This document shows, piece after piece, positions 35,041 to 44,369 of a stretch of DNA of 64,000 nucleotides; the first letter of the stretch is position 1, and each line of letters begins with the position of its first letter. The position numbers were made by a program, and so were the translations under genes. The notes beneath the pieces were generated by a model. That model made no database searches. It was not told the DNA's origin and saw nothing but the letters and a program-made list of their open reading frames with translations. The DNA comes from Maritimibacter sp. REDSEA-S28_B5 (GTDB lineage Bacteria; Pseudomonadota; Alphaproteobacteria; Rhodobacterales; Rhodobacteraceae), in the NCBI GenBank assembly GCA_001626765.1, contig LUOO01000003.1, forward strand, positions 62,001 through 126,000, read 5' to 3'.

Positions 35041-35910
35041 ATGCAGACGACGGCGGCCGCGGTCACCATGGTGCGTGACGACGCGTTCTTCCTCGAACGA
35101 TGGGTGTCTTATTACGGCGGCATGTTCGGGCGCGAGAACTGCTATGTGGTGAGCCATGGCGGCGGCGACATCGTCGCGCGGGTTGCACAGGGCTGCAACA
35201 TCTTGGCGATCCCCGGCAAGACCGAGAAGTTCGACATGCTGCGCTGGCGGCTTCTGAACAACCTCGTCGGCGGGCTGCGGCAGTATTTCAAATATGTGGT
35301 CGTGGGGGATGTGGACGAATATGTCGTCATCGACCCGGAGGCGGGGATGGACCTGCTCGGGTTTCTCGGGCGGGCGCCGGGCCGCAAGGTTCTCACCCCG
35401 CTTGGGCTCGAGGTCATGCACCGGGTGAACGAGGAGGTCGACCCCATTGCCGGACCGATCCTCGGCCCCCGTCGGTTCGCGCGGGTGACCTACCATTACT
35501 CCAAGCCCTGCGTGATCGGCGCGCCCGCGAAAATCTCGCGCGGCGGGCATTTCTCGAGTTTCGATGAATTGTACACGCCTGACGCCATGTATCTGTTTCA
35601 CATGAAGTATTGCGATCTCGGGCAATATGGTGGGGGGATGGACCGTCGTAACGAGGCGGTCGCGGTCTCGGGGGCGAAAAAGGGCGAAACAGGGATCGGC
35701 GGTCACTGGTTTCCCGAGGAGCGCGGCGATGACGAGGCGCTGTTTAGGGGCATCGCGTCGAAGCCCGTGGTGCGCGGGTTCGAGATGAGCCAATATCGCA
35801 AGAAGATGCACGACGGTTGGTCGCGGCGCGGCGAAGAGCTCTGGCAGTTCCCGCGCGGCGAGTTCGAGCATCTACACGAGGTGCCGGAGCGGTTCTTCGG
35901 AGTCGTTTGA
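35041..35910 (+). CDS. glycosyltransferase family 2-like protein
   Basis: Protein of 289 residues with features of the GT-A 'glycosyl transferase family 2 / GT92-like' group: it begins 'AAVTMVRDDAFFLERWVSYY' and has the metal-binding DxD-type motif in 'VVVGDVDEYVVIDP'. A later 'HWFPEERGDDEALFRGI' may form part of the acceptor site. No signal or membrane helix, so it acts in the cytoplasm. ATG at 35041 follows 'gaggcagggaagcgac'. It is divergent from the sulfotransferase-like gene. Sugar and acceptor are unknown. Confidence 0.78.
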   Translation: MQTTAAAVTMVRDDAFFLERWVSYYGGMFGRENCYVVSHGGGDIVARVAQGCNILAIPGKTEKFDMLRWRLLNNLVGGLRQYFKYVVVGDVDEYVVIDPEAGMDLLGFLGRAPGRKVLTPLGLEVMHRVNEEVDPIAGPILGPRRFARVTYHYSKPCVIGAPAKISRGGHFSSFDELYTPDAMYLFHMKYCDLGQYGGGMDRRNEAVAVSGAKKGETGIGGHWFPEERGDDEALFRGIASKPVVRGFEMSQYRKKMHDGWSRRGEELWQFPRGEFEHLHEVPERFFGVV

Positions 35911-35935
35911 AGTGGCGATGGATCGACGCTGGTAG

Positions 35936-35960
35936 CTGGGGGAGGCTTTGCCTCCCCCAG
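35936..35960. terminator. strong hairpin after the glycosyltransferase-like gene
   Basis: Perfect 11-bp stem CTGGGGGAGGC / GCCTCCCCCAG with loop TTT. There is no T-run, so it may be part of the following repeat element and not a plain terminator. Confidence 0.5.
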
Positions 35961-35994
35961 ACCCCCTCCAAGGTATTTATGAAGCAGTGAAGGG
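35961..35994 (+). repeat. dispersed ~34-bp element, copy 1
   Basis: Contains 'CCCCCTCCAAGGTAT', two variable bases, then 'ATGAAGCAGTGAAGGG'. The same sequence with three differing bases, all short substitutions, occurs at 53557-53590. It directly follows a perfect hairpin and lies between convergent genes. I recall similar 'CCCCCTCC(A/G)GGTAT...GAAG' stretches behind genes in many Rhodobacterales genomes. Function unknown. Confidence 0.75.
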
Positions 35995-36012
35995 GGCGCG
36001 TTTTTTTGGCGT

Positions 36013-37367
36013 TTATCCGGTCGGCGTGAGGGCGGAGAGAATGCGTGCCCAGCTTCGGATACCCTTGTGGAAGCTCTCGAGGTCGTATTTCTCGTTGGGA
36101 GCATGGCGTCCATGCCGAGGATGGTCTTGAAGTGACCCGCGACCGGGATCGAGCCACCCGCACCGATGAAGGCGGCTTCCATGCCCCATTCTTCGGTGAG
36201 CGCGTTGCGCGCTTTCTCGAACGCCGGGTCATCGGTGGACATGACCGAGGCGGGCGCGCCGTGGCCGTTCGAGAAGACGCAGGTCACGTCCTCGGGCAAG
36301 CGGGCATTCACGAAGTCGACGAAGGCTGCGTGGATCTTGTCCGGGTCCTGTTGGCCCACGAGGCGGAAGCTGATCTTGGCCGAGGCTTCGGCGGGCAGCA
36401 CCGTCTTGAAGCCGTCGCCGGTATAGCCGCCGGTGATGCCGTTTACCTCGGCTGTCGGGCGCGACCACATGCGTTCGAGCGAGGTGCGATCCTTTTCCCC
36501 CGCAGGCACAGAAAGTCCCACGTCGGTCAGGAAATGGTCGGGGTCGAAGTCGAGCGCCTCCCACTGGGTCTTGAGCTCGGGCGCAAGCTCCGGCACGTCG
36601 TCGTAGAAGCCGGGCAGGGTGACGCCGCCGTTTTCATCATGCAGGTCGGCGCAGATGCGCGAGAGCACGTGGATCGGGTTCGCGGCCATACCGCCGTAAA
36701 AGCCCGAGTGCAGATCGCGGGTCGCGGCCTTGATCGTGATTTCCTCAGCCAAGAGCCCGCGCAACTGGGTCACGATGGCCGGGGTCTTGCCGTCAAAAAG
36801 TCCGGTGTCGCAGATCATCGCGATGTCGGCCTTCAGCTCCTCGGCGTTCTCTTGCAGGAAGGGGATGAGAGAGGGCGAGCCCGATTCCTCCTCCCCCTCG
36901 AGGAAGATCGTGATCCGGCAGGGCAGCGCGCCGGGGGTCGCGACCCAGGCGCGCATCGCCTCGATGAAGGTCATGAGCTGGCCCTTGTCGTCCGACGCGC
37001 CCCGCGCGCGGATGACCCGGCCCTTGTCGGTGTCTTCGAGGCGCGGCTCGAAGGGCGGCGTGTCCCAAAGGGATAGCGGATCGACCGGCTGCACGTCGTA
37101 GTGGCCGTAGAAAAGCAGATGCGGGATGCCTTCGACGGGGGCGGGGCCGCCATGGGCCACGACCATAGGATGACCGGGGGTGTCGCGCTTCGACGCCTCG
37201 AACCCGATCGAGGTCAGATCGCGCACCAGCCAGTCGGCGGCGGCGTCGCAATCGGCCTTGTAGGCCTTGTCGGTCGAGATCGAGGGAATCGCGAGCAGCG
37301 TCATCAGGCGGTCGAGGGCCGCGTCGAGGTCGCCGTCGATGCGGGTCAGGACGGTGTTATGGGGCAT
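36013..37367 (-). pseudogene. M20 family metallopeptidase with out-of-frame C-terminus
   Basis: Zinc dipeptidase/deacylase family protein starting at ATG 37367. Metal and catalytic motifs are present: 'LLFYGHYDVQPVDPLSLWDT', 'RGASDDKGQLMTFIEA' and 'LEGEEESGSPSL'. At about 36098-36105 the frame is lost right after 'ILGMDAM'. The expected tail '[19 protein letters not shown]...' follows in another frame and ends at TAA 36013-36015. About ten residues that normally lie between are missing, so this looks like a short deletion that is not a multiple of three. The His of 'HAPNEK' is a metal ligand in this family, so the in-frame product would be defective. Confidence 0.82.
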
Positions 37368-37513
37368 TCTTGGTCTCCTGTTCGTCGGCGGAAACCGTAG
37401 CATTGTCGTGAGCGTAGTCCAGCCGGGGTGGCGCGAGGTTAGCTTTGACCCTATGTTTCCTGCCAGCCGGGCGCACGACCCGGGAACCTTTTTGGGACTT
37501 CGAGGAGACGAAC

Positions 37514-38128
37514 ATGCGGAAAGCCATTGCGGCGCTTGCCCTTGGTGCAATGTGCGCGGGCCTGACAGGCGGAGCGGCCGTGGCTCAGGTGATGAGCGGC
37601 GATGCGGCCAAGAAGCAGCTGTTCAATGCGCGCAACATGATCCTTCTGCCGCAGGACCTGTCGGTGTTTCAGGGTGCCATGCGTGAGACGGTGAACTTGA
37701 CCCTCGACCAGATGCGCGGCAACAGCCAGATGTCGAAGTTCGTCGAAGGTGGCTATGGCTACTACGGCGCGGTGGCCTTTCCGGTTGCAGGGTCCGAAGC
37801 GGTGCCGCCCGTGATCGTGGCGCAGCTCAACACGCCGCAGGCGGCGGCGAGCGCTGCGGTGACGACCTGTCAGCAGCAGAACGGCGGGCAATGCGCCGTG
37901 GCGGCGCTGCTCCTGCCCAAGGGCTACAAATCACGGGATCTTACCCTGTCCCAGGCGGCGACGGCGCGCGTGATGGAGGGTTGGGACGATGGCGTCACCC
38001 CGAAATACTTGGCCTATTCGCCTTCCACCAGCGGCTGGGGCATTGCCAAGGGTGCGGCGGCGACGCCGGAGGCCGCGATTGCCTCGTGCAAGCAGAGCGA
38101 CTGCGTGATCGTCATTCAGGATCAGTGA
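37514..38128 (+). CDS. secreted protein, DUF4189-like C-terminus
   Basis: Exported protein of 204 residues with a signal peptide ('AIAALALGAMCAGLTGGAAVA') and four later cysteines. The end, 'YLAYSPSTSGWGIAKGAA...AAIASCKQSDCVIVIQDQ', resembles DUF4189-type repeats, in which a stretch with 'S...WG.a.g' is followed by a Cys pair and 'DC.vv'. Middle part has 'GGYGYYGAVAFP'. Function unknown; periplasmic by prediction. ATG at 37514 follows 'cgaggagacgaac'. It lies alone upstream of the hemA control region. Confidence 0.7.
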   Translation: MRKAIAALALGAMCAGLTGGAAVAQVMSGDAAKKQLFNARNMILLPQDLSVFQGAMRETVNLTLDQMRGNSQMSKFVEGGYGYYGAVAFPVAGSEAVPPVIVAQLNTPQAAASAAVTTCQQQNGGQCAVAALLLPKGYKSRDLTLSQAATARVMEGWDDGVTPKYLAYSPSTSGWGIAKGAAATPEAAIASCKQSDCVIVIQDQ

Positions 38129-38216
38129 CGCAGGGTAAAGCGACGAAGCGTCGCAATACATTGGACGAATGAAGGATTTATTCTGTCGGAAAATAGGGTT
38201 AGACCACCGGCGAAAC

Positions 38217-38259
38217 TTGACCCATGTCAATGCGTTGGACCTCCAATGTAGTGTATACA
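38217..38259 (+). promoter_or_regulatory. FNR/FnrL box and -10 element of hemA (class II arrangement)
   Basis: TTGACCCATGTCAA at 38217-38230 is a good FNR-type palindrome (consensus TTGAT-N4-ATCAA). TATACA at 38254-38259 is a plausible -10. The implied start near 38266 puts the box centre at about -42, the class II activator position. FnrL control of hemA is known in Rhodobacter sphaeroides. Confidence 0.75.
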
Positions 38260-38341
38260 AGTTTTTGCATATGTTTACCGTCGCTAAATTTGTATGCTGC
38301 TACGGTGGACAGGAGAATCGGATCCCTGGGGAGGGACGCGC

Positions 38342-39571
38342 GTGAACTATGAGAACCAACTCGATGCAGCCCTGAAACAGCTGCATGACGAAGGCCGCTA
38401 CCGTGTCTTCATCGACGTCGAACGCGAAAAGGGGAACTTCCCCCACGCGACCTGGCGCAAAGAGGATGGCACGGAAAAGCCCGTCACGATTTGGTGCGGT
38501 AACGACTACCTCGGCATGGGCCAGCACCCGGTGGTGCTCGCAGCCATGCACGAGGCGATCGACGCGACCGGCGCCGGGTCCGGCGGCACGCGGAATATCT
38601 CGGGCACCACGGTCTATCACAAGCGGCTCGAGGCTGAGCTTGCCGACCTGCATCACAAGGACGCGGCGCTGCTCTTCACCTCGGCCTATATCGCCAATGA
38701 CGCTACGCTGTCGACGCTGCCCAAGCTGTTCCCCGGTCTCATCATCTATTCGGATGCGCTCAATCACGCCTCGATGATCGAGGGGGTGCGCCGTAACGGG
38801 GGCGCAAAGCGGATCTTCCGGCACAACGACGTGGCACATCTGCGCGAATTGCTTGCCGCCGACGATCTGGCGGCGCCGAAGCTGATCGCATTCGAAAGCG
38901 TTTACTCGATGGATGGCGACTTTGGTCCGATCCGCGAAATCTGCGACCTCGCGGATGAATTCAACGCGCTCACTTATATCGACGAGGTGCACGCGGTCGG
39001 CATGTATGGCCCGCGCGGCGCCGGTGTAGCAGAACGCGACGGCCTGATGGGCCGCATCGACATCATCAACGCGACGCTGGCCAAGGCTTATGGCGTCATG
39101 GGTGGCTATATCGCCGCTTCCGCCAAGATGGTCGACGCGATCCGGTCCTATGCGCCGGGTTTCATCTTCACCACCTCGCTCGCGCCCGCGATTGCGGCGG
39201 GAGCAGCGGCCTCGGTCGCGTTTCTCAAGGGTGAAGAGGGCGCCAGGCTGCGTGCCCAGCACCAGACGCAGGCAAAGATCCTGAAACTGCGGCTCAAGGG
39301 ACTGGGGCTGCCGATCATCGACCACGGCTCGCACATCGTGCCGGTCATCGTCGGCGACCCCAAGCACACCAAGATTCTGTCGGACATGCTGCTCGATGGT
39401 TTCGGGATCTACGTGCAGCCGATCAACTATCCCACCGTCCCGCGCGGGACCGAGCGACTTCGATTCACCCCCTCTCCGGTCCACGGGCCGAAAGAGATGG
39501 ACGCGCTCATCAGGTCGCTCGACGAGCTCTGGGCGCATTGTGCGCTGAATCGTGCCGAGCTTTCCGCCTAA
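38342..39571 (+). CDS. hemA: 5-aminolevulinate synthase
   Basis: Condenses glycine with succinyl-CoA to 5-aminolevulinate, the first step of heme, bacteriochlorophyll and cobalamin synthesis in alphaproteobacteria. At 409 residues it is an alpha-oxoamine synthase: '[14 protein letters not shown]'-like segment (here [12 protein letters not shown]), '[12 protein letters not shown]', '[12 protein letters not shown]' and the PLP lysine in '[13 protein letters not shown]'. GTG at 38342 gives the family N-terminus ('[20 protein letters not shown]'). Oxygen-dependent regulation is suggested by the FNR-type box upstream. Confidence 0.96.
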   Translation: MNYENQLDAALKQLHDEGRYRVFIDVEREKGNFPHATWRKEDGTEKPVTIWCGNDYLGMGQHPVVLAAMHEAIDATGAGSGGTRNISGTTVYHKRLEAELADLHHKDAALLFTSAYIANDATLSTLPKLFPGLIIYSDALNHASMIEGVRRNGGAKRIFRHNDVAHLRELLAADDLAAPKLIAFESVYSMDGDFGPIREICDLADEFNALTYIDEVHAVGMYGPRGAGVAERDGLMGRIDIINATLAKAYGVMGGYIAASAKMVDAIRSYAPGFIFTTSLAPAIAAGAAASVAFLKGEEGARLRAQHQTQAKILKLRLKGLGLPIIDHGSHIVPVIVGDPKHTKILSDMLLDGFGIYVQPINYPTVPRGTERLRFTPSPVHGPKEMDALIRSLDELWAHCALNRAELSA

Positions 39572-39699
39572 CCCCTTCTGCACTCGCGAGAATCGTTGCG
39601 GCGTGGTAAGAAAGCCGTAATAGGGGCGTAACGGGCAGGAATCGTCGCCCGAACGGGGAAAAAGCCGTAATAACGGCTAGACTGCTAGGGACAGGCTGT

Positions 39700-40929
39700 A
39701 TGATCAGGCGCTGGATTTCGCCTCGGGTCACCGAAGAACATCAACCCACAGGGTTCGACAGTTTCGAGTTGCGACTCGGCGATGTCATGCGCGGTGAGCG
39801 CGCGACGCTCGGGAAGTCCCTTCTCGACGTGCAGCGTGAGCTGAAGATCAAGGCGACCTATATCGCGGCGATCGAGAACTGCGACATGACCGCTTTCGAG
39901 ACACCCAGCTTCATCGCCGGCTACGTCCGGTCCTATTCCCGCTATCTTGGGATCGACCCCGACCGCGCCTTCCGCGCCTTCTGCGCGGAGAGCGGTTTCG
40001 AACCTGCGCACGGTCTGTCGGCCGCGGCCTCGGTCGTGAAGCCGCCGCGCGCCGAAACCCGGACGGATACCGATCCGCTGGCAAATCCCAACGCAACCTT
40101 CGTACCGCGCTCTGCCTCGATCTTCGACGGGATCGAGCCGGGTGCCGTGGGGTCGGTCGCCGTTCTCGCCGCCATCGTCGGCGTCCTGGGGTTTGGCGGC
40201 TATTCGCTGCTCAAGGAAATCCAGAAAGTCGATTTCGCGCCGGTGGAACAAAGCGTCGCCGTGCTCGACGAACTGCCGGAGCTTGACGTGACGGTCGGAC
40301 AGGCTGAGGCCGTCGAAGGGCAGACGACGCAGGCCGCCGGCCTCAATTCGCCGCCCTCTGCCGATGCGCTCGACCGGCTCTATCGACCCGAGGCGCTGGA
40401 TGTTCCCGTGCTCATCGCGCGCGACGGTCCGATTTCGACCCTCGATCCGCGCGAAGTCGGCGTGATGCCGGGTGCAGGATCTCAGGTAGCGCGCACGACG
40501 CCGGGTCTGGGTCAGCCTGAAGCGATCGACAATGCGGTGAATACTGCGGTGGCGGATGCGGGGCCAGCCGCAGGTGGTGTCCGGGTCTTTGGCCCCGATG
40601 CGCCTGAGGTTGCGATTTTTGCCGTGCGTCCATCCTGGGTGCGGGTGCAGGCCGCCGATGGCTCGATCCTGTTTGAAAAGATCCTCGACGCGGGTGAGCA
40701 GTATGTCCTACCCGCCACCGAAGCCGCGCCGCTTCTGCGTACGGGCAATGCCGGGTCGGTTTACTTTGCGGTGAACGGCACGGCCTATGGTCCCGCGGGC
40801 GAGGGTGCGAGCGTCGTGTCCAAGGTCGCGCTGGCCCCCGAGGCGATTTCGACCTCCTACGCGGTTGCGAACCTCGAGGCCGATCAGGACCTCGCGAATT
40901 TCGTCGCCGTCGCGGACGCGAGCCAGTAA
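39700..40929 (+). CDS. RodZ-like helix-turn-helix membrane protein (DUF4115)
   Basis: Cell-shape factor candidate of 409 residues. An N-terminal Xre-type helix-turn-helix ('LGDVMRGERATLGKSLLDVQ' to 'FIAGYVRSYSRYLGID') is followed by a linker, one membrane helix (about 150-168, 'GSVAVLAAIVGVLGFGGYSL') and a periplasmic C-terminal DUF4115 domain ('SWVRVQAADGSILFEKILDAG'). This is RodZ architecture, which links MreB to the wall machinery. ATG at 39700. It precedes ispG by 93 bases, a conserved rodZ-ispG order. Confidence 0.88.
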   Translation: MIRRWISPRVTEEHQPTGFDSFELRLGDVMRGERATLGKSLLDVQRELKIKATYIAAIENCDMTAFETPSFIAGYVRSYSRYLGIDPDRAFRAFCAESGFEPAHGLSAAASVVKPPRAETRTDTDPLANPNATFVPRSASIFDGIEPGAVGSVAVLAAIVGVLGFGGYSLLKEIQKVDFAPVEQSVAVLDELPELDVTVGQAEAVEGQTTQAAGLNSPPSADALDRLYRPEALDVPVLIARDGPISTLDPREVGVMPGAGSQVARTTPGLGQPEAIDNAVNTAVADAGPAAGGVRVFGPDAPEVAIFAVRPSWVRVQAADGSILFEKILDAGEQYVLPATEAAPLLRTGNAGSVYFAVNGTAYGPAGEGASVVSKVALAPEAISTSYAVANLEADQDLANFVAVADASQ

Positions 40930-41022
40930 GCCCCGGTCGCGGGGCCAACTGTCACAGTCTCTTGCCTTGTTCCCCGTGCGCCTGCGCGTTAGCTAGAGCG
41001 TGACGAACACCCGCGAGGCATC

Positions 41023-42156
41023 ATGTCCCACAATCCGATCCGTCCGTGGCGCAATATCGAGCGCCGGAAATCCCGTCAGATCATGGTCGGCAACGTCCCC
41101 GTCGGGGGCGACGCGCCCATCGCCGTGCAGACCATGACCAACACGCTCACCACCGACGTGACGGGCACGCTCGCGCAGGTGATCGCCGCCGCCGAAGCCG
41201 GTGCGGACATTGTGCGTGTGTCGGTGCCGGACGAGGCGTCGGCCAAGGCGCTGAAGGAAATCACCCGCGAAAGCCCGGTGCCCATCGTCGCCGACATCCA
41301 TTTCCACTACAAACGCGGGATCGAGGCGGCCGAGAACGGCGCGGCCTGTCTGCGGATCAACCCCGGCAACATCGGCTCGCAGGAGCGGGTGCGCGAGGTT
41401 ATCAAGGCGGCGCGCGACAACAATTGCTCCATGCGGATCGGGGTGAACGCGGGGTCTCTGGAAAAGCACCTGCTCGAGAAATACGGCGAGCCCTGCCCAG
41501 AGGCGATGCTCGAGTCCGGCCTCGACCATATCAAGATCCTGCAGGACAACGATTTCCACGAGTTCAAGATTTCGGTGAAGGCGTCGGACGTGTTCCTGTC
41601 AGCGGCGGCCTATTACGCGCTGGCCGATGCCACCGACGCGCCCCTGCACCTCGGGATCACCGAAGCTGGCGGTCTGGTGTCGGGCACGATCAAGTCGTCG
41701 ATTGGTCTGGGCAACCTTCTCTGGGCCGGGATCGGCGACACGATCCGGGTGAGCCTGTCGGCGGATCCGGTGGAAGAGGTCAAGGTCGGGTTCGAGATCC
41801 TGAAATCACTCAACCTGCGCCATCGCGGGGTCAACATCATCTCCTGCCCGTCCTGCGCGCGGCAGGGGTTCAACGTGATCGAGACGGTGGCGGAGCTGGA
41901 GAAGCGGCTCGCGCATATCCATACCTCGATTTCGCTGTCGATCATCGGCTGCGTGGTGAACGGGCCGGGCGAGGCGCTCATGACCGATGTCGGCTTCACC
42001 GGTGGCGGCGCCGGGCACGGCATGATCTACATGGCCGGTAAGCAGGACCACAAGATTGGCAACGACGGCATGGTCGACCACATCGTCGAACTGGTCGAGA
42101 AGAAGGCCGCCGAGATCGAGGCCGAGAATGAGGCGGCAGAGACCGCGGCGGAGTAG
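41023..42156 (+). CDS. ispG: 4-hydroxy-3-methylbut-2-enyl diphosphate synthase IspG (GcpE)
   Basis: Fe-S enzyme of the MEP isoprenoid pathway that makes HMBPP. At 377 residues it starts '[20 protein letters not shown]', has the TIM-barrel part with '[21 protein letters not shown]' (read as the substrate site), and the 4Fe-4S cysteines in '[11 protein letters not shown]' and '[12 protein letters not shown]'. ATG at 41023 is preceded by a weak site. The last residues are Glu/Ala rich. A bidirectional terminator lies beyond it. Confidence 0.96.
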   Translation: MSHNPIRPWRNIERRKSRQIMVGNVPVGGDAPIAVQTMTNTLTTDVTGTLAQVIAAAEAGADIVRVSVPDEASAKALKEITRESPVPIVADIHFHYKRGIEAAENGAACLRINPGNIGSQERVREVIKAARDNNCSMRIGVNAGSLEKHLLEKYGEPCPEAMLESGLDHIKILQDNDFHEFKISVKASDVFLSAAAYYALADATDAPLHLGITEAGGLVSGTIKSSIGLGNLLWAGIGDTIRVSLSADPVEEVKVGFEILKSLNLRHRGVNIISCPSCARQGFNVIETVAELEKRLAHIHTSISLSIIGCVVNGPGEALMTDVGFTGGGAGHGMIYMAGKQDHKIGNDGMVDHIVELVEKKAAEIEAENEAAETAAE

Positions 42157-42245
42157 CGAGCGAGCCACGCGTCGGCGGGCCGTCCGGGCGGCCCAGCGAT
42201 GCGCGGCGGCCATCGGCATTGATTCCGTGCTTGGGCACACATGAA

Positions 42246-42271
42246 AAAGGGCGCCGCATCGGGCGCCCTTT
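42246..42271. terminator. bidirectional terminator between ispG and the DsbA-family gene
   Basis: AAAGGGCGC (42246-42254) and GCGCCCTTT (42263-42271) form a 9-bp stem with A-rich and T-rich flanks on both sides, fitting the convergent genes around it. Confidence 0.85.
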
Positions 42272-42293
42272 CATCATACCGGCCCGAGAGCGA

Positions 42294-43055
42294 TCAACCC
42301 TCGCGTTCTTCCGCGACGATCTGCTTCATGCCCTCAAGCGGCACATAGCCGCGCACCATCTGGCCGCCCACGATAAAGGTCGGCGTGCCGGAAATGGCCA
42401 GTGCCTGACCGAGCGCGTGGTTCTCGGCGATCTGGCGTTCGACCTCGGGGTCGTCCATGGCGGCGAGGATCGCGGCGCTGTCGAGGCCCATGTCGTCGGC
42501 CAGCCGCGCGAGCACCTCTTCCGACGCATTGGCGCGCAGGTTCATCAGCTCGTCATGCATCTTGGCATAGGCTTCTTCGCCCGCCACCAGATTGGTCGCG
42601 ATGGCGAATTTCGACGAGATCAGGCTTTCCGGCCCAAGGATCGGAAATTCCTTGTAGATCAGTCGGATGTTGCGGTCCTCTTCAACCAGCGCATTCACTT
42701 CCGGAAACGCCTTGCGGCAGTAGCCGCAGCGGTAATCGACAAATTCGACGATCGTCACGTCGCCGTCCGGGTTGCCGATTTCCAGCGAATAGCCGTCGTC
42801 GATGAGGGCGTTGATATTGTTTTCCACCATGGCCGCGTCGTCGGCGACCTGCTGGTCGGCCTGCCGCGCTTCGAGCACGCCAATGGCCTCCATCAGCACT
42901 TCGGGGTTTTCGAGCAGGTAGTCGCGGATTTCCTCGCGGAAGGTCGCGCGTTCGTCGTCGGTCATCGCCTCGATCTCGAAGGCGAGCGCGGGGGCGGTGG
43001 CGAGGCCCAGAAGGATCGCGATGGCCGAGATGGGGGTGGATACGAGGCGGGTCAT
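42294..43055 (-). CDS. DsbA family protein (periplasmic thiol oxidoreductase)
   Basis: Exported thioredoxin-fold protein of 253 residues: signal peptide ('ISAIAILLGLATAPALAFE'), an N-terminal helical extension ('FREEIRDYLLENPEVLMEAI') typical of Rhodobacterales DsbA/ScsC-like proteins, then 'TIVEFVDYRCGYCRKAFPEV' with active-site CGYC, and the cis-Pro loop 'ISGTPTFIVGG'. It should oxidise or isomerise disulfides in the periplasm; CcdA, which feeds electrons to that compartment, is encoded 10 kb away. Confidence 0.9.
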   Translation of the reverse strand: MTRLVSTPISAIAILLGLATAPALAFEIEAMTDDERATFREEIRDYLLENPEVLMEAIGVLEARQADQQVADDAAMVENNINALIDDGYSLEIGNPDGDVTIVEFVDYRCGYCRKAFPEVNALVEEDRNIRLIYKEFPILGPESLISSKFAIATNLVAGEEAYAKMHDELMNLRANASEEVLARLADDMGLDSAAILAAMDDPEVERQIAENHALGQALAISGTPTFIVGGQMVRGYVPLEGMKQIVAEEREG

Positions 43056-43190
43056 GGTGTCTCCAAAATTCTGTGGCGCGACGCTAAGGCGGGGACGGGG
43101 GTTTCACAACCCCGCGCGCATCCCGGTCGCGCCCGTTGACCTTTCTTTGCCGAAAAGGCAGGTCAGATGGGTCGAGTTAGCGGGGCAAAC

Positions 43191-44330
43191 ATGCGCAGAT
43201 CAAGTCGGAGCGACGTCGATCCCTTTATCGTGATGGACGTGATGGAAGCGGCAAGGGCCGCCGAAGAGGCCGGGCGCCACATCATCCATATGGAGGTTGG
43301 CCAGCCTTCGACCCCGGCGCCCGAGGCCGCGCGGCAGGCGGTCGAGGCGGCGATGGGGGCGGATGCGCTTGGCTATACGGTCGCCCTCGGCCTGCCGGCG
43401 CTCCGTCGCCGGATCGCGGGGCTTTACGGGGAATGGTATGACGTGGACCTCGATCCGGGTCGGGTCGTGGTGACGGCGGGGTCGTCGGCGGCCTTTCTTC
43501 TGTCCTTCACGACGCTGTTCGACTCGGGCGACCGGGTCGGGATCGCCGCGCCCGGCTATCCGTCCTATCGCCAGATTTTGAAGGCGCTTGGGATGGAGCC
43601 GGTGGTGTTCCCGGCCTCCGAGACCAATCGCTATCAGCCGGTGCCGGAGGACTTGCCGCAGGGTATCAGTGGGCTGATGGTCGCCTCGCCCGCGAACCCC
43701 TCGGGCACGATGCTGGGCCACGACGACCTGCGGGCGCTGGCCGATACCTGCGCCGAGCGCGACATCTCGTTCATTTCGGACGAGATCTACCACGGCCTCC
43801 ACTACGACCAGCGCGGGGTCACGGCGCTCGAGATCACGGACGAGGTCCATGTGATCAACTCCTTCTCCAAGTATTTCTCGATGACCGGCTGGCGCGTGGG
43901 CTGGATGGTGGTGCCCGAGGATCATGTGCGCACGGTCGAACGCATCGCGCAGAACATGTTCATCTGCCCACCCCATGTGAGCCAGGTCGCGGCGCTCGTC
44001 GCCCTCGACGCGGGCGAGGAGCTGGAGGCGAACCGGGCGGTCTATGTGAGAAACCGAGCGCTGATGCTCGACGGGCTGGCCAAGGCCGGTTTCACCCGGA
44101 TCGCGCCGCCCGACGGGGCATTCTACATCTACGCCGATGTCTCGGCCTTCACCGACGACAGCCGCGCCTTCGCGGCCGAGGTGCTGGAGAAGGCCGGGGT
44201 CGCGATCACGCCGGGAATGGATTTCGACCCGGACCGGGGTCGAACCACCGTGCGCTTTTCCTATGCCCGATCCACAGCGGACATCGAAGAAGGCCTCGCG
44301 CGGTTGCAAGCCTTCATGGCGGCGCGGTAG
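43191..44330 (+). CDS. class I/II pyridoxal-phosphate aminotransferase
   Basis: Fold-type I aminotransferase of 379 residues. 'HMEVGQPSTPAP' opens the domain, 'SPANPSGTML' carries the Asn contacting PLP, 'ISDEIYHGLHY' the Asp/Tyr pair, and 'INSFSKYFSMTGWRVGWMV' the Schiff-base lysine. It resembles aspartate/aromatic aminotransferases, but substrate cannot be read from sequence. ATG at 43191 is preferred; ATG at 43167 is also in frame. It is 39 bases before the amidase gene, so the two may be co-transcribed. Confidence 0.9.
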   Translation: MRRSSRSDVDPFIVMDVMEAARAAEEAGRHIIHMEVGQPSTPAPEAARQAVEAAMGADALGYTVALGLPALRRRIAGLYGEWYDVDLDPGRVVVTAGSSAAFLLSFTTLFDSGDRVGIAAPGYPSYRQILKALGMEPVVFPASETNRYQPVPEDLPQGISGLMVASPANPSGTMLGHDDLRALADTCAERDISFISDEIYHGLHYDQRGVTALEITDEVHVINSFSKYFSMTGWRVGWMVVPEDHVRTVERIAQNMFICPPHVSQVAALVALDAGEELEANRAVYVRNRALMLDGLAKAGFTRIAPPDGAFYIYADVSAFTDDSRAFAAEVLEKAGVAITPGMDFDPDRGRTTVRFSYARSTADIEEGLARLQAFMAAR

Positions 44331-44369
44331 ACTGCCCGCAAAAAGAACAAACGCACAGCAGGGCGGGTC

